Origin: Cyanobacteria bacterium UBA3803
GTDB taxonomy: Bacteria; Cyanobacteriota; Vampirovibrionia; Gastranaerophilales; Gastranaerophilaceae
Direction of reading: 5' to 3'
Assembly: GCA_002369055.1 (NCBI GenBank)
Contig: DFEL01000154.1
Coordinates: forward strand, 1-9,909
DNA length: 9,909 nucleotides
The position numbers were made by a program, and so were the translations under genes. The notes below the pieces were generated by a model that made no database searches, was not told the DNA's origin, and saw only the letters and a list, made by a program, of their open reading frames with translations. Below, one piece after another: positions 1 to 5,905 of this stretch. The number at the start of each line of letters is the position of its first letter. Positions within the stretch are counted from its first letter, which is position 1.

Positions 1-14
1 GGTTCTCACCTCTC

Positions 15-39
15 GCAAAATGATAATCAATTATTTTGC
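15..39. repeat. Imperfect inverted repeat (hairpin) near the left edge
   Basis: GCAAAATGAT and ATTATTTTGC can pair as a 10-bp stem (one G-T wobble) around a 5-base loop. No T-run follows on either strand, so it is not a convincing Rho-independent terminator. On the minus strand it is followed by GAGAGGTGA at the very edge, which resembles a Shine-Dalgarno for a gene starting outside the window. It could therefore be an operator or leader element of that unseen gene. Function is unknown. Confidence 0.3.
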
Positions 40-104
40 AGGACAGAAAAATAACATAAATTTTAACAAATATTTAAGGGCTTTAATTTTTTAAATAATA
101 GATG

Positions 105-144
105 TATAATATTAATGTAATATATTAATATATAAAATTAGGAG
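105..144 (+). promoter_or_regulatory. Promoter -10 and Shine-Dalgarno of the transglycosylase gene
   Basis: A perfect TATAAT lies at 105-110, preceded by TG. The -35 region is poor (TTTAAT at 82-87, 17-base spacer). Predicted transcription start is near 117. AGGAG at 140-144 sits six bases before the ATG at 151, so this gene has an ordinary leader of about 34 bases. This contrasts with the three leaderless-looking genes further right. Confidence 0.55.
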
Positions 145-150
145 TTTTAT

Positions 151-918
151 ATGGGTTCAAATCACGTATCAAATAATAACAAAATTTCTGTTCATAATTC
201 TTCAAATAAAGCGTCTGCTGCAAAAAATGAGAGCATTCTCTTTAATAAACAAGACGAAGATTTGCAATTAGGATTAAACGGTAATAAAAAATTTTGGGAA
301 GTTCCCGCTTACAAATCAACCTCTTCTATTTTTAGCACTGAACAGACAAAGTCAACTAAAAGTTGTTCTGAAACTTTTGGATTGGTAAAAACTTCTACAA
401 CAAAGACAAATACGAAAAAGTCAGATAATACTGCTAAAATAAAAACTCAAATTGCAGAAGTTATAAAAAATGACGAGGCCAGAGGTAATTCAAAATATAC
501 CGCTGAACAAATTTCAAGTTTAATTGTTGAAACCTCTAAAAAATATGATGTTGATCCGCTTATTGTTGCTTCTATTGCAAAACAAGAAACTCATTTTACT
601 CAGGAATCATCGGGTAAAAATGGTAAAGGTATGATGCAACTTACAACGATATCGCTTAAAGATATGTATCTTCGTTCTGATGTGTATGGAAAAGAACTAA
701 AACCTTTATTGGATAAATATGGTTCTGTTGAAAAATTATTAAAAGCAGTAAAAAATAATGTTGCTGTTAATATCGAAGTCGGAACAGCATTGTTTAAAAG
801 CAAGTTAAAAAGTGCAAAAGGTAATATTACTAAGGCATTACAAAATTACAACGGCTCTCCATTAAAGATTTCTTATGCCAAAAGCGTTCAAAAATATTAT
901 AATGCAATGAAAAAATAA
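151..918 (+). CDS. Lytic transglycosylase-like (SLT domain) protein without signal peptide
   Basis: 255 residues. Residues about 1-110 are a Ser/Thr/Asn/Lys-rich, probably disordered segment with no hydrophobic stretch, so neither a Sec signal nor a membrane anchor is visible. Residues about 115-250 match the lysozyme-like fold of family 1 lytic transglycosylases. The helix KYDVDPLIVASIAKQETHF carries the expected catalytic Glu146; GKGMMQ (158-163) corresponds to the usual GLMQ motif and NYNGSP (232-237) to the usual AYNAGP motif. Such enzymes cleave the MurNAc-GlcNAc bond of peptidoglycan to give 1,6-anhydroMurNAc ends. The start is set by AGGAG six bases upstream. It is convergent with the frameshifted gene on the other strand, with one base between the stop codons. 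Export route is unknown: flagellar-type or other non-Sec secretion, or release with a phage-like lysis event, are possibilities. The domain call is firm; the biological role is inferred. Confidence 0.85.
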   Translation: MGSNHVSNNNKISVHNSSNKASAAKNESILFNKQDEDLQLGLNGNKKFWEVPAYKSTSSIFSTEQTKSTKSCSETFGLVKTSTTKTNTKKSDNTAKIKTQIAEVIKNDEARGNSKYTAEQISSLIVETSKKYDVDPLIVASIAKQETHFTQESSGKNGKGMMQLTTISLKDMYLRSDVYGKELKPLLDKYGSVEKLLKAVKNNVAVNIEVGTALFKSKLKSAKGNITKALQNYNGSPLKISYAKSVQKYYNAMKK

Positions 919-919
919 T

Positions 920-1385
920 TTAATATTCGTATTTTTGCATATCAGGATAAACCTCTTTCAGTTGCCGATATAGCATATCAATACATTTTGCACCTTCAGG
1001 ATTTTTAACTCCCCGCCATGCACCGACACCCATAATTTTTGGTGCGGGTGTTAAAACGTAATCGATATTGCAGGCCGCTCCGTTGTAAGTGCCTTCTACA
1101 AATCTTCTGTCACTTATTCGGCAGTAACCTTTTTGATATTCAATATTGGCTTTGCCATATTCATCATTGTACGACAGAGTACATTCTTTTTTGCTTATAT
1201 AATTATATAATCGTTTACTAAAGTTCGTATATTCCCGTACAGTGTTTTTTTAGTGTCATTGTTGGAGTATAAAACATCATTGATGGACATTCGTAATATG
1301 TTTGTTCATACAGTGCAAATGCTACCTGCTGAATACAAATTGCGGTTATAATGAATGATATACATATTTTATAAATATTTTTCAT
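920..1385 (-). pseudogene. Exported Cys-containing protein gene, split by a one-base frameshift
   Basis: Reading from ATG at 1385 gives a 55-residue frame with a clear signal peptide (hydrophobic 5-18, likely cleavage after QQVAFA) that stops at TAG, 1220-1218. Removing one A from the seven-A run (T7 on the + strand, 1245-1251) opens one continuous 154-residue frame to the TAA at 920-922. That frame contains five cysteines after the signal peptide (Cys33, 68, 88, 105 and 134) and motifs such as GYCRISDRRF, NGAACNIDYV and MGVGAWRGVKNPEGAKC. A Shine-Dalgarno (AAAGGTG) precedes the ATG. I do not recognise the family. It is the last member of the minus-strand run of exported proteins, 79 bases after the lipoprotein gene. 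The downstream half still reads like protein, with no further stops, so the lesion is either recent, a homopolymer sequencing error, or bypassed by slippage. A -1 ribosomal shift at this run would hit a stop soon after and does not restore the frame; a net loss of one A (or +1 shift) does. Confidence 0.75.
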
Positions 1386-1464
1386 ATTACACCTTTCTTA
1401 GACATATTACAATTATTTACGCTTACGCAAAATTTAAACTTTTGGTATCTTTAAAGTCCAAAAC

Positions 1465-2121
1465 TTACCTGTAATCACCATGTTTTGTAACTAAGCGGGT
1501 TACGTACATTATTTCGCAAGAATGATTTTTTCGGTCATCACGGGTTGTACTTGATACTCCCGATGCGGTTCTGGAACCTTTTACTGTATCAAATTTAACA
1601 AGATATCCTTCCATATATACAATATCTTTTTTCTTAACTTTGCTTAATCCCTTTAAAATATTGTCATTTGCAGGTATAAGGTGATTATTTGCAAGACGCA
1701 AATACACACCGTCAACTGTATATGGACAATCAGGTTTTAATTTCCAGTGTACCCATCTGAAACTTTGACGTGCTTTTATAGTATTAAATACTTCTTCTTT
1801 TTCCAAACCGTCCCAACCAAGTGCAAAATCATACGGTGCCGGAGTTGCATCAACGCCAAGCGGATATCGTTTTGTTGAATACACTCTTGCATATATTTTA
1901 TATCTGTAAAGTGGTCGTATTGTTGATGTTGCTCCGCCAAAACTCTTTGTAAAAACTTTTTTTCTGTCTGATTTTGTCAATTCCTGTTGAATTGGTACGG
2001 CAAAAGGTTTCATATCAACATTTCTTAGCGGTGTATTGTCAAAAACACCGCTATCACCGTTGTCGCCGGTACAAGAGTGAAACATCAAAATTATTAGAAG
2101 TATTATGATTATATTACGCAT
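1465..2121 (-). CDS. Probable lipoprotein, conserved family of unknown function
   Basis: 218 residues. Residues 2-16 form a hydrophobic signal followed by Cys17 (MFHSC), an atypical lipobox, then a polar linker rich in G, D and N. This suggests a lipid-anchored envelope protein, though ordinary secretion is possible. The core runs from about 72 to 210: YKIYARVYSTKRY, PYDFALGWD (97-105), RQSFRWVHWK (118-127), NNHLIPANDNI (145-155), DIVYMEGYLVKF (166-177) and CEIMYVTRL (202-210). From memory, proteins with this order of motifs (PxDxALGWG, QSxRWxxW, HxIPAND, GxLV) occur as conserved hypotheticals in several Gram-negative groups; no function is known to me. It starts three bases after the stop of the upstream gene with no Shine-Dalgarno, so translation is probably coupled. 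Basic-residue-rich regions and three cysteines (Cys17, 132, 202) are visible; if Cys17 is lipidated the other two could form a disulfide. Confidence 0.75.
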   Translation of the reverse strand: MRNIIIILLIILMFHSCTGDNGDSGVFDNTPLRNVDMKPFAVPIQQELTKSDRKKVFTKSFGGATSTIRPLYRYKIYARVYSTKRYPLGVDATPAPYDFALGWDGLEKEEVFNTIKARQSFRWVHWKLKPDCPYTVDGVYLRLANNHLIPANDNILKGLSKVKKKDIVYMEGYLVKFDTVKGSRTASGVSSTTRDDRKNHSCEIMYVTRLVTKHGDYR

Positions 2122-2124
2122 ATT

Positions 2125-2583
2125 TTATTTATCTAAAAACAGATTATAAGTTGTAGTTTCAGGTTTTACATATATTTCGTTACCTTTAAATATAAAACCG
2201 ATATACTTTTTTATTTTGTATCCAAATCCGTAACATTCTGCATTATCACGGCTTAAAGTTAATGTATAATTTATTTTTACAAGTTTATTATTCACATCTC
2301 TAAGCACAAATTGCTTAAATACAATTTCTGCATTATCAGCAATAATTCCGTTTTCATGAACATTATCAACTATTCCCGTAACTATCGTATCTTTTTTTAT
2401 ATATAATTTTTCGTTGTAATAAACATCATTTACTACTTTAAATTTTATCCAATCTTCTACTTCAATTTCGTCGTGATGTGTAGAAATGACCTGTGCAGGC
2501 GTAATTTTTATAGGTAATTTTTCTGCATTTGCTGTTTGTGTAGATAACATAATTACAAAAAATATTAAAAACAATTTTTTCAT
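2125..2583 (-). CDS. Small exported beta-rich protein, paralogue of its upstream neighbour
   Basis: 152 residues with a classic signal peptide (KK, hydrophobic 4-15, cleavage after TANA at 20). I do not recognise a named family. It is a clear paralogue of the protein encoded at 2587-3036. Shared blocks in the same order are K[IV]TP near 26-29, STxxxxI near 34-40, the segment KKDTIVTGIVDNVHENG (63-79; neighbour KAGTKVTG...KENG), the EI/SL-[VY]-[FI]-[KE]-QF strand near 86-92, and a closing GNEIYVKP...YNLFLDK. Alternating hydrophobic residues suggest a beta-sheet domain in the periplasm or on the surface. AAGGA, lying inside the last codons of the upstream gene, sits seven bases before its ATG, and the gap between the genes is three bases, so the two are co-translated. 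It is one of five consecutive minus-strand exported-protein genes behind the M48 protease. Confidence 0.8.
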   Translation of the reverse strand: MKKLFLIFFVIMLSTQTANAEKLPIKITPAQVISTHHDEIEVEDWIKFKVVNDVYYNEKLYIKKDTIVTGIVDNVHENGIIADNAEIVFKQFVLRDVNNKLVKINYTLTLSRDNAECYGFGYKIKKYIGFIFKGNEIYVKPETTTYNLFLDK

Positions 2584-2586
2584 ACA

Positions 2587-3036
2587 TTAATCCTTCAAAT
2601 ACAATGTAAAAATATCTTTATTCGGCCGTAAAAATGCTTCGCCGCCTCTAACATAAGAAGCTGTTGAGTTGAATATCTTTAACGGCAGAGCAAAAAGCCA
2701 GTCAAAATATTCAAAATAAACATTATGAAGATTACCTTTTTGGTAAATTATTCCGTTTAAATTTTTACCGTTAATTTTAAATTGTTCTATATAAAGGCTG
2801 GCAACATTACCTGAAAACCCATTTTCTTTGCGTTCTGTTAAAAGTCCGGTAACTTTTGTTCCTGCTTTTATATTTTCAACAGTTTCAACAGTTTTAAATT
2901 CAAGCAAATCACCTTCTTGTATATCAGTTTGGCAAGTTGAATATAGTTTTACAGGTGTAACTTTTATTGCAATTTCCGATGCAAAAACTTGTTGACAAAA
3001 TAAAAATGCAATAATAATGCAAATTTGTTTATGCAT
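2587..3036 (-). CDS. Small exported beta-rich protein, paralogue of its downstream neighbour
   Basis: 149 residues with a signal peptide (hydrophobic 5-13, likely cleavage after QQVFA near 19). The mature part begins EIAIKVTP and contains KAGTKVTGLLTERKENGF (57-74), SLYIEQFKING (80-90), a hydrophobic stretch YFEYFDWLFALPLKIF (107-122), and a tail VRGGEAFLRPNKDIFTLYLKD-like in order with GGE at 131-133. The same blocks occur in the protein at 2125-2583, so the pair arose by tandem duplication followed by strong divergence. The hydrophobic stretch before GGE is weaker in the paralogue. The ATG overlaps the stop of the M48 gene by one base (TAATG), and its Shine-Dalgarno (GAGG) lies within the end of that gene, giving tight translational coupling. 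A link to the protease as substrate, inhibitor or co-factor is possible from position only. Function is unknown. Confidence 0.8.
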   Translation of the reverse strand: MHKQICIIIAFLFCQQVFASEIAIKVTPVKLYSTCQTDIQEGDLLEFKTVETVENIKAGTKVTGLLTERKENGFSGNVASLYIEQFKINGKNLNGIIYQKGNLHNVYFEYFDWLFALPLKIFNSTASYVRGGEAFLRPNKDIFTLYLKD

Positions 3037-3731
3037 TACAAATTGCCTCTTTTTGCTGCTTTTGCTTTTTCTTTTTGTTCAAATTTATTAATATCTTTTT
3101 GTGCAGTGTATGTCCAATTCACGTAGTTGATATTTTTTGTCATATCCGATGTTAAGTATTTAGGGTATTTTACGTAAATATATTCGTAATCTTTCATAAG
3201 TCTTGATGAAGTTTTCGGATGACTCCAGAAAATACCCCAATCCCAAACGCTTTCACCACCGATTTTATTCATAACGGTAATCATTGCAATAGGGTTATAA
3301 CCCGCATTTACCATGTAATCAATAGCTAATAAATCAGCTTTATGTTCATAAGATTTGCTGTTAAAAGTCATTGTAATAGCTTTGCCAAATCCTCCGTAAT
3401 AATCAATTGTGTGTGCAATTTCATGTGCCAAAATTGCTGCTAATTCATCATCATTATCTATGTAATTAAAAGTGCCTTTGTTTACGGAAACCGTTTTATT
3501 TGAATATGCTGCAAATGCGTTTACAGAAGTTGAACTGTTTACATTAAATACAACTCTTTTATTAATTTTGTTTGCATTTAACAATTTTGCACCAACAATA
3601 TTTAATTTTTGTTCTCTTGTGCCAAGTTTTTGCCAAATGTTTTCGGTAGTAACACCTGAAACAATAATTTCATTTGCTTGAGATGCAAGTCCTATAAATA
3701 ATAGTGTAAATATAAATAGTAATCTTTTCAT
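3036..3731 (-). CDS. Exported M48-family zinc metalloprotease
   Basis: 231 residues. A signal peptide (KR, hydrophobic 4-15, cleavage near ASQAN at 16-20) precedes a soluble M48 peptidase domain. The zinc site is complete: HEIAH at 103-107 supplies two His and the catalytic Glu104, and YEHKAD gives Glu129 with the family E-x-x-A-D signature. SHPKTSSRL (170-178) matches the conserved HP-x-x-x-x-R loop. The preceding NVNSSTSVNAFAAYSNKTVSVNKGTF block is the usual N-A-[FY] beta-strand region before the active helix. The lack of membrane segments makes it like the periplasmic quality-control proteases (BepA/LoiP type) rather than HtpX, but it has no TPR repeats. The C-terminus is a Lys/Ala/Glu-rich tail. 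A perfect AAGGAGG (3742-3736) sets the start. It is the first gene of the minus-strand operon and is divergent from glmS. The substrate is not known. Confidence 0.9.
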   Translation of the reverse strand: MKRLLFIFTLLFIGLASQANEIIVSGVTTENIWQKLGTREQKLNIVGAKLLNANKINKRVVFNVNSSTSVNAFAAYSNKTVSVNKGTFNYIDNDDELAAILAHEIAHTIDYYGGFGKAITMTFNSKSYEHKADLLAIDYMVNAGYNPIAMITVMNKIGGESVWDWGIFWSHPKTSSRLMKDYEYIYVKYPKYLTSDMTKNINYVNWTYTAQKDINKFEQKEKAKAAKRGNL

Positions 3732-3753
3732 ATAACCTCCTTATTAACAAAAT

Positions 3754-3780
3754 TTTATAATAATAAAATGTTATTTGCAA
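3754..3780 (-). promoter_or_regulatory. Candidate promoter of the M48 operon
   Basis: On the minus strand TTGCAA (3780-3775) and TATAAA (3759-3754) are 15 bases apart. TTGCAA is its own reverse complement, so the same hexamer can serve as -35 for glmS on the other strand. The spacer is short and the match moderate. The strong Shine-Dalgarno at 3742-3736 lies downstream in the right place. Confidence 0.35.
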
Positions 3781-3806
3781 GATAATTTTTTATGATAAAA
3801 TGTTAT
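3763..3806 (+). repeat. Two exact 12-bp direct repeats in the divergent control region
   Basis: ATAAAATGTTAT occurs at 3763-3774 and again at 3795-3806. The copies start 32 bases apart, about three helical turns, so both would face the same side of the DNA. The second copy contains the candidate glmS -10; the first lies in the spacer of the candidate M48 promoter. A shared regulator site is possible, but simple AT-rich recurrence cannot be excluded. Confidence 0.4.
3775..3801 (+). promoter_or_regulatory. Candidate glmS promoter
   Basis: TTGCAA at 3775-3780 and TAAAAT at 3796-3801, the latter preceded by TGA (extended -10 form TGnTAAAAT), with a 15-base spacer. Predicted start is near 3808, giving a leader of about 38 bases. 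No glmS ribozyme fits in this leader. Confidence 0.4.
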
Positions 3807-3823
3807 AAGATTTTGGAATAACA

Positions 3824-3841
3824 ATGAGAAAGGTTATATAA
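3824..3841 (+). other. Five-codon upstream ORF overlapping the glmS ribosome-binding region
   Basis: ATG AGA AAG GTT ATA TAA reads MRKVI and stops four bases before the glmS ATG. The only Shine-Dalgarno-like bases for glmS (AAAGG, 3829-3833) lie inside it, 12 bases from the glmS ATG, which is unusually far. It may be chance in AT-rich DNA, or it may affect initiation by termination-reinitiation. Confidence 0.2.
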
Positions 3842-3845
3842 TTAT

Positions 3846-5690
3846 ATGTGCGGGATTGTAGGATATGTAGGTGAAAAATATGTACCTGAAGTTTTAACAA
3901 GCGGATTAAGTTCTCTTGAGTACAGAGGATATGACTCATCAGGTGTTGCTGTTATTACGAACGGTATTACAAAAGTCTATAAAGCAGAAGGTAAATTACA
4001 AAATCTAAAAGACCTTTTGGCAGAAAAACAAGACGAAATAAAAGATGCAAAAGTCGGTATTGGTCATATTCGCTGGGCAACACACGGGGTTCCAAATGAA
4101 ATTAATGCTCACCCTCACACAAGTAATAGCGGTAAATTAGCAGTTGTTCATAACGGTATTATTGAAAATTATAAAGAATTAAGAGCAGAACTGGAAAAAC
4201 AAGGTGTTGTTTTTAAATCAGAAACCGATACAGAAACGGTTGCTCATTTGGTTGCTAAAAAATATGAAAAAACAAATGATTTAAAAGAAGCCGTAAGACT
4301 TGCAACAAAAGAATTAGAAGGTGCTTATGCACTGTGTATAATTCATCAAGACGTTAAAGATACAATAATTGCAACAAGAAGAAATGCTCCGTTATTAATT
4401 GGTGTTGGTGAAGGTGAAAATTTTGCAGCCTCTGACGTTCCTGCAATTATTGAACATACAAAACGTGCAATTTATCTTGATGATAACCAAATTGCTGTTT
4501 TAAAAGCAGATAGCATAGAACTTTTTGATGCTGAAAATAACAAAATTCAACCAAAAATAGAATTACTGCCTTGGGAACCGATTGCTTTAAGCAAAATGGG
4601 GTACAAACACTTTATGCTTAAAGAAATTCATGAACAACCGGATGTAATAAGAAATTTTTTATCAGGCAAACTTCATACCGCAGATGCTAAAATTGTCTTA
4701 GATGAAGTAAAACTTGATAAAGAATCATTAAAAAATTTAAATAGAATTCAGGTTGTTGCTTGCGGTACATCACTTCACGCAGCACTTGTAGGTAAATATA
4801 TTATTGAAGAACTTTGTCATATTCCTGTTGATGTTGAAGCATCAAGTGAATATATTTACAGAACAACTGTTACAGATGAACATACACTTGTAATAGGTGT
4901 ATCTCAGTCAGGTGAAACGGCAGATACCTTGACAGCAGTAAAACAATCCAAAGCAAGAGGTTCACATATCTTAATTATTACAAACAGACCGGATTCCGCT
5001 ATGGCAAGGGAAGCAGATAGTTTAATTCCGGTTAATGCGGGTATTGAAGTTTCTGTTGCGGCTACAAAATCTTATGTCGCTCAACTTATGGCATTTTATG
5101 CTTTGGCAATTCATTTAGCAGAGATAAAAGGCTCTATTGAGGAAAATTACTTAAAAGAAATTAAAAATGAACTTCTTTTGCTTCCGCAAAAAATTGAACT
5201 TCTTTTAACAAAAAAAGAAAAAATACAAAAATGTTCAAGAATGTACTCAAGTTCAAAGAATTTTATTTTTATTGCAAGGGGAATAAACTATGCAACTGCT
5301 CTTGAAGGAGCATTAAAATTGAAAGAAATCAGTTACATAAATGCAACGGGATATCCGGCAGGCGAATTAAAACACGGCCCTATTGCAATGTTAGACGAAA
5401 CTTTACCTGTTTTATCAATACTTATGAGCGGAAAAGTTTATGAAAAAATACTTTCAAATGCACAAGAATCAAAAGCAAGAAATGCAAGAATGATTGCTTT
5501 AACAGATTCAACAGACGAAAAATTGGAAGATTTGTTTGATTATGTTCTAAATGTACCTCACGTACACGAACTGATTTCACCAATAATGGCAATAATTCCG
5601 TTACAATTATTAGCATATTATATTGCAGAATTTTTAGGTAAAGATGTTGACCAACCTAGAAATCTTGCAAAATCTGTAACAGTAGAATAA
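3846..5690 (+). CDS. glmS: Glutamine-fructose-6-phosphate aminotransferase (isomerizing)
   Basis: 614 residues, the full family length (E. coli 609). It converts fructose-6-phosphate and glutamine to glucosamine-6-phosphate and glutamate in the cytoplasm, the first step of UDP-GlcNAc synthesis for peptidoglycan and LPS. The start is fixed by MCGIVGYVG, since Cys2 becomes the N-terminal nucleophile of the class II glutaminase domain (about 2-240; HIRWATHG 74-81, HNGIIENY 102-109, SETDTE 125-130). Two SIS sugar-isomerase domains follow: ACGTSLHA (305-312) and SQSGETADT (353-361) in the first, EGALKLKEISY (487-497) and GELKHGPIA (506-514) in the second. Glu487, Lys491, Glu494, His510 and the C-terminal Lys609 (QPRNLAKSVTVE) line up with the E. 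coli catalytic residues at an offset of six. The ribosome-binding sequence is weak and distant. It is divergent from the M48 gene and followed by the 53-codon gene and ahcY. Confidence 0.98.
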   Translation: MCGIVGYVGEKYVPEVLTSGLSSLEYRGYDSSGVAVITNGITKVYKAEGKLQNLKDLLAEKQDEIKDAKVGIGHIRWATHGVPNEINAHPHTSNSGKLAVVHNGIIENYKELRAELEKQGVVFKSETDTETVAHLVAKKYEKTNDLKEAVRLATKELEGAYALCIIHQDVKDTIIATRRNAPLLIGVGEGENFAASDVPAIIEHTKRAIYLDDNQIAVLKADSIELFDAENNKIQPKIELLPWEPIALSKMGYKHFMLKEIHEQPDVIRNFLSGKLHTADAKIVLDEVKLDKESLKNLNRIQVVACGTSLHAALVGKYIIEELCHIPVDVEASSEYIYRTTVTDEHTLVIGVSQSGETADTLTAVKQSKARGSHILIITNRPDSAMAREADSLIPVNAGIEVSVAATKSYVAQLMAFYALAIHLAEIKGSIEENYLKEIKNELLLLPQKIELLLTKKEKIQKCSRMYSSSKNFIFIARGINYATALEGALKLKEISYINATGYPAGELKHGPIAMLDETLPVLSILMSGKVYEKILSNAQESKARNARMIALTDSTDEKLEDLFDYVLNVPHVHELISPIMAIIPLQLLAYYIAEFLGKDVDQPRNLAKSVTVE

Positions 5691-5697
5691 AATTTAG

Positions 5698-5726
5698 TGT
5701 ACATTTTACGATTATTGTAGTATGAT
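5698..5726 (+). promoter_or_regulatory. Promoter placing the transcription start at the ATG (leaderless) of the 53-codon gene
   Basis: TGTACA (5698-5703), a 17-base spacer and TATGAT (5721-5726; five of six consensus bases). Exactly six bases separate the -10 from the ATG at 5733, so the predicted start is the A of the ATG. No Shine-Dalgarno is present upstream of that ATG. The promoter would also serve ahcY downstream. Confidence 0.55.
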
Positions 5727-5732
5727 AGATTT

Positions 5733-5894
5733 ATGATTACATCAGAAATAGTTTTAATACCAAATACGGAATATATTTCAACAGAATATATAGAAAGCGA
5801 GTTAAAAAAGCAAAATATAGATAACCCGTTAAGATGGGCTATTGTACATACAAATAGCGAAAACTTAACAATAAGTTTAGCTTATGAAAAGTAA
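5733..5894 (+). CDS. Small 53-residue protein of unknown function upstream of ahcY
   Basis: The frame reads from MITSEIVLIPN through STEYIESELKKQNI and NPLRWAIVHTN to ISLAYEK and ends in TAA at 5892-5894. Alternation of short beta-like strands (EIVLIP, WAIVHT, LTISLAY) with one amphipathic helix (TEYIESELKKQ) looks like a small folded alpha/beta protein, not random translation. There is no signal peptide or membrane segment. I do not recognise a family. The ATG has no Shine-Dalgarno but lies six bases after a good -10, so a leaderless mRNA is predicted. The gene ends 11 bases before ahcY, and the ahcY Shine-Dalgarno starts in its stop codon, so the two share a transcript. A role tied to SAH hydrolysis or methylation is only a positional guess. 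Confidence 0.65.
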   Translation: MITSEIVLIPNTEYISTEYIESELKKQNIDNPLRWAIVHTNSENLTISLAYEK

Positions 5895-5905
5895 GGAAGG
5901 AAAAC

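Noticed and set aside
1039..1221. 60-codon open frame on the + strand
   Set aside because: It lies antisense to the frameshifted exported-protein gene, has no Shine-Dalgarno or promoter box, and its translation is Cys/Leu/Tyr-rich without a recognisable domain; the minus-strand reading explains the region better.
1245..1251. Programmed -1 ribosomal frameshift at the A7 run
   Set aside because: The heptamer is of slippery type, but a -1 shift leads to a stop about 17 codons later; only a net one-base loss or +1 shift joins the two frames.
3732..3845. glmS ribozyme upstream of glmS
   Set aside because: The intergenic space is only 114 bases, almost pure A/T, and lacks the GC-containing conserved core and pseudoknot arms.
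5688..5708. Hairpin TAAAAT...ATTTTA after glmS as terminator
   Set aside because: Only a six-base all-A/T stem with no following T-run, so read-through from glmS is possible.
5691..5905. SAM or SAH riboswitch before ahcY
   Set aside because: No GC-rich multi-helix aptamer is visible; the stretch is explained by a promoter and a 53-codon frame.
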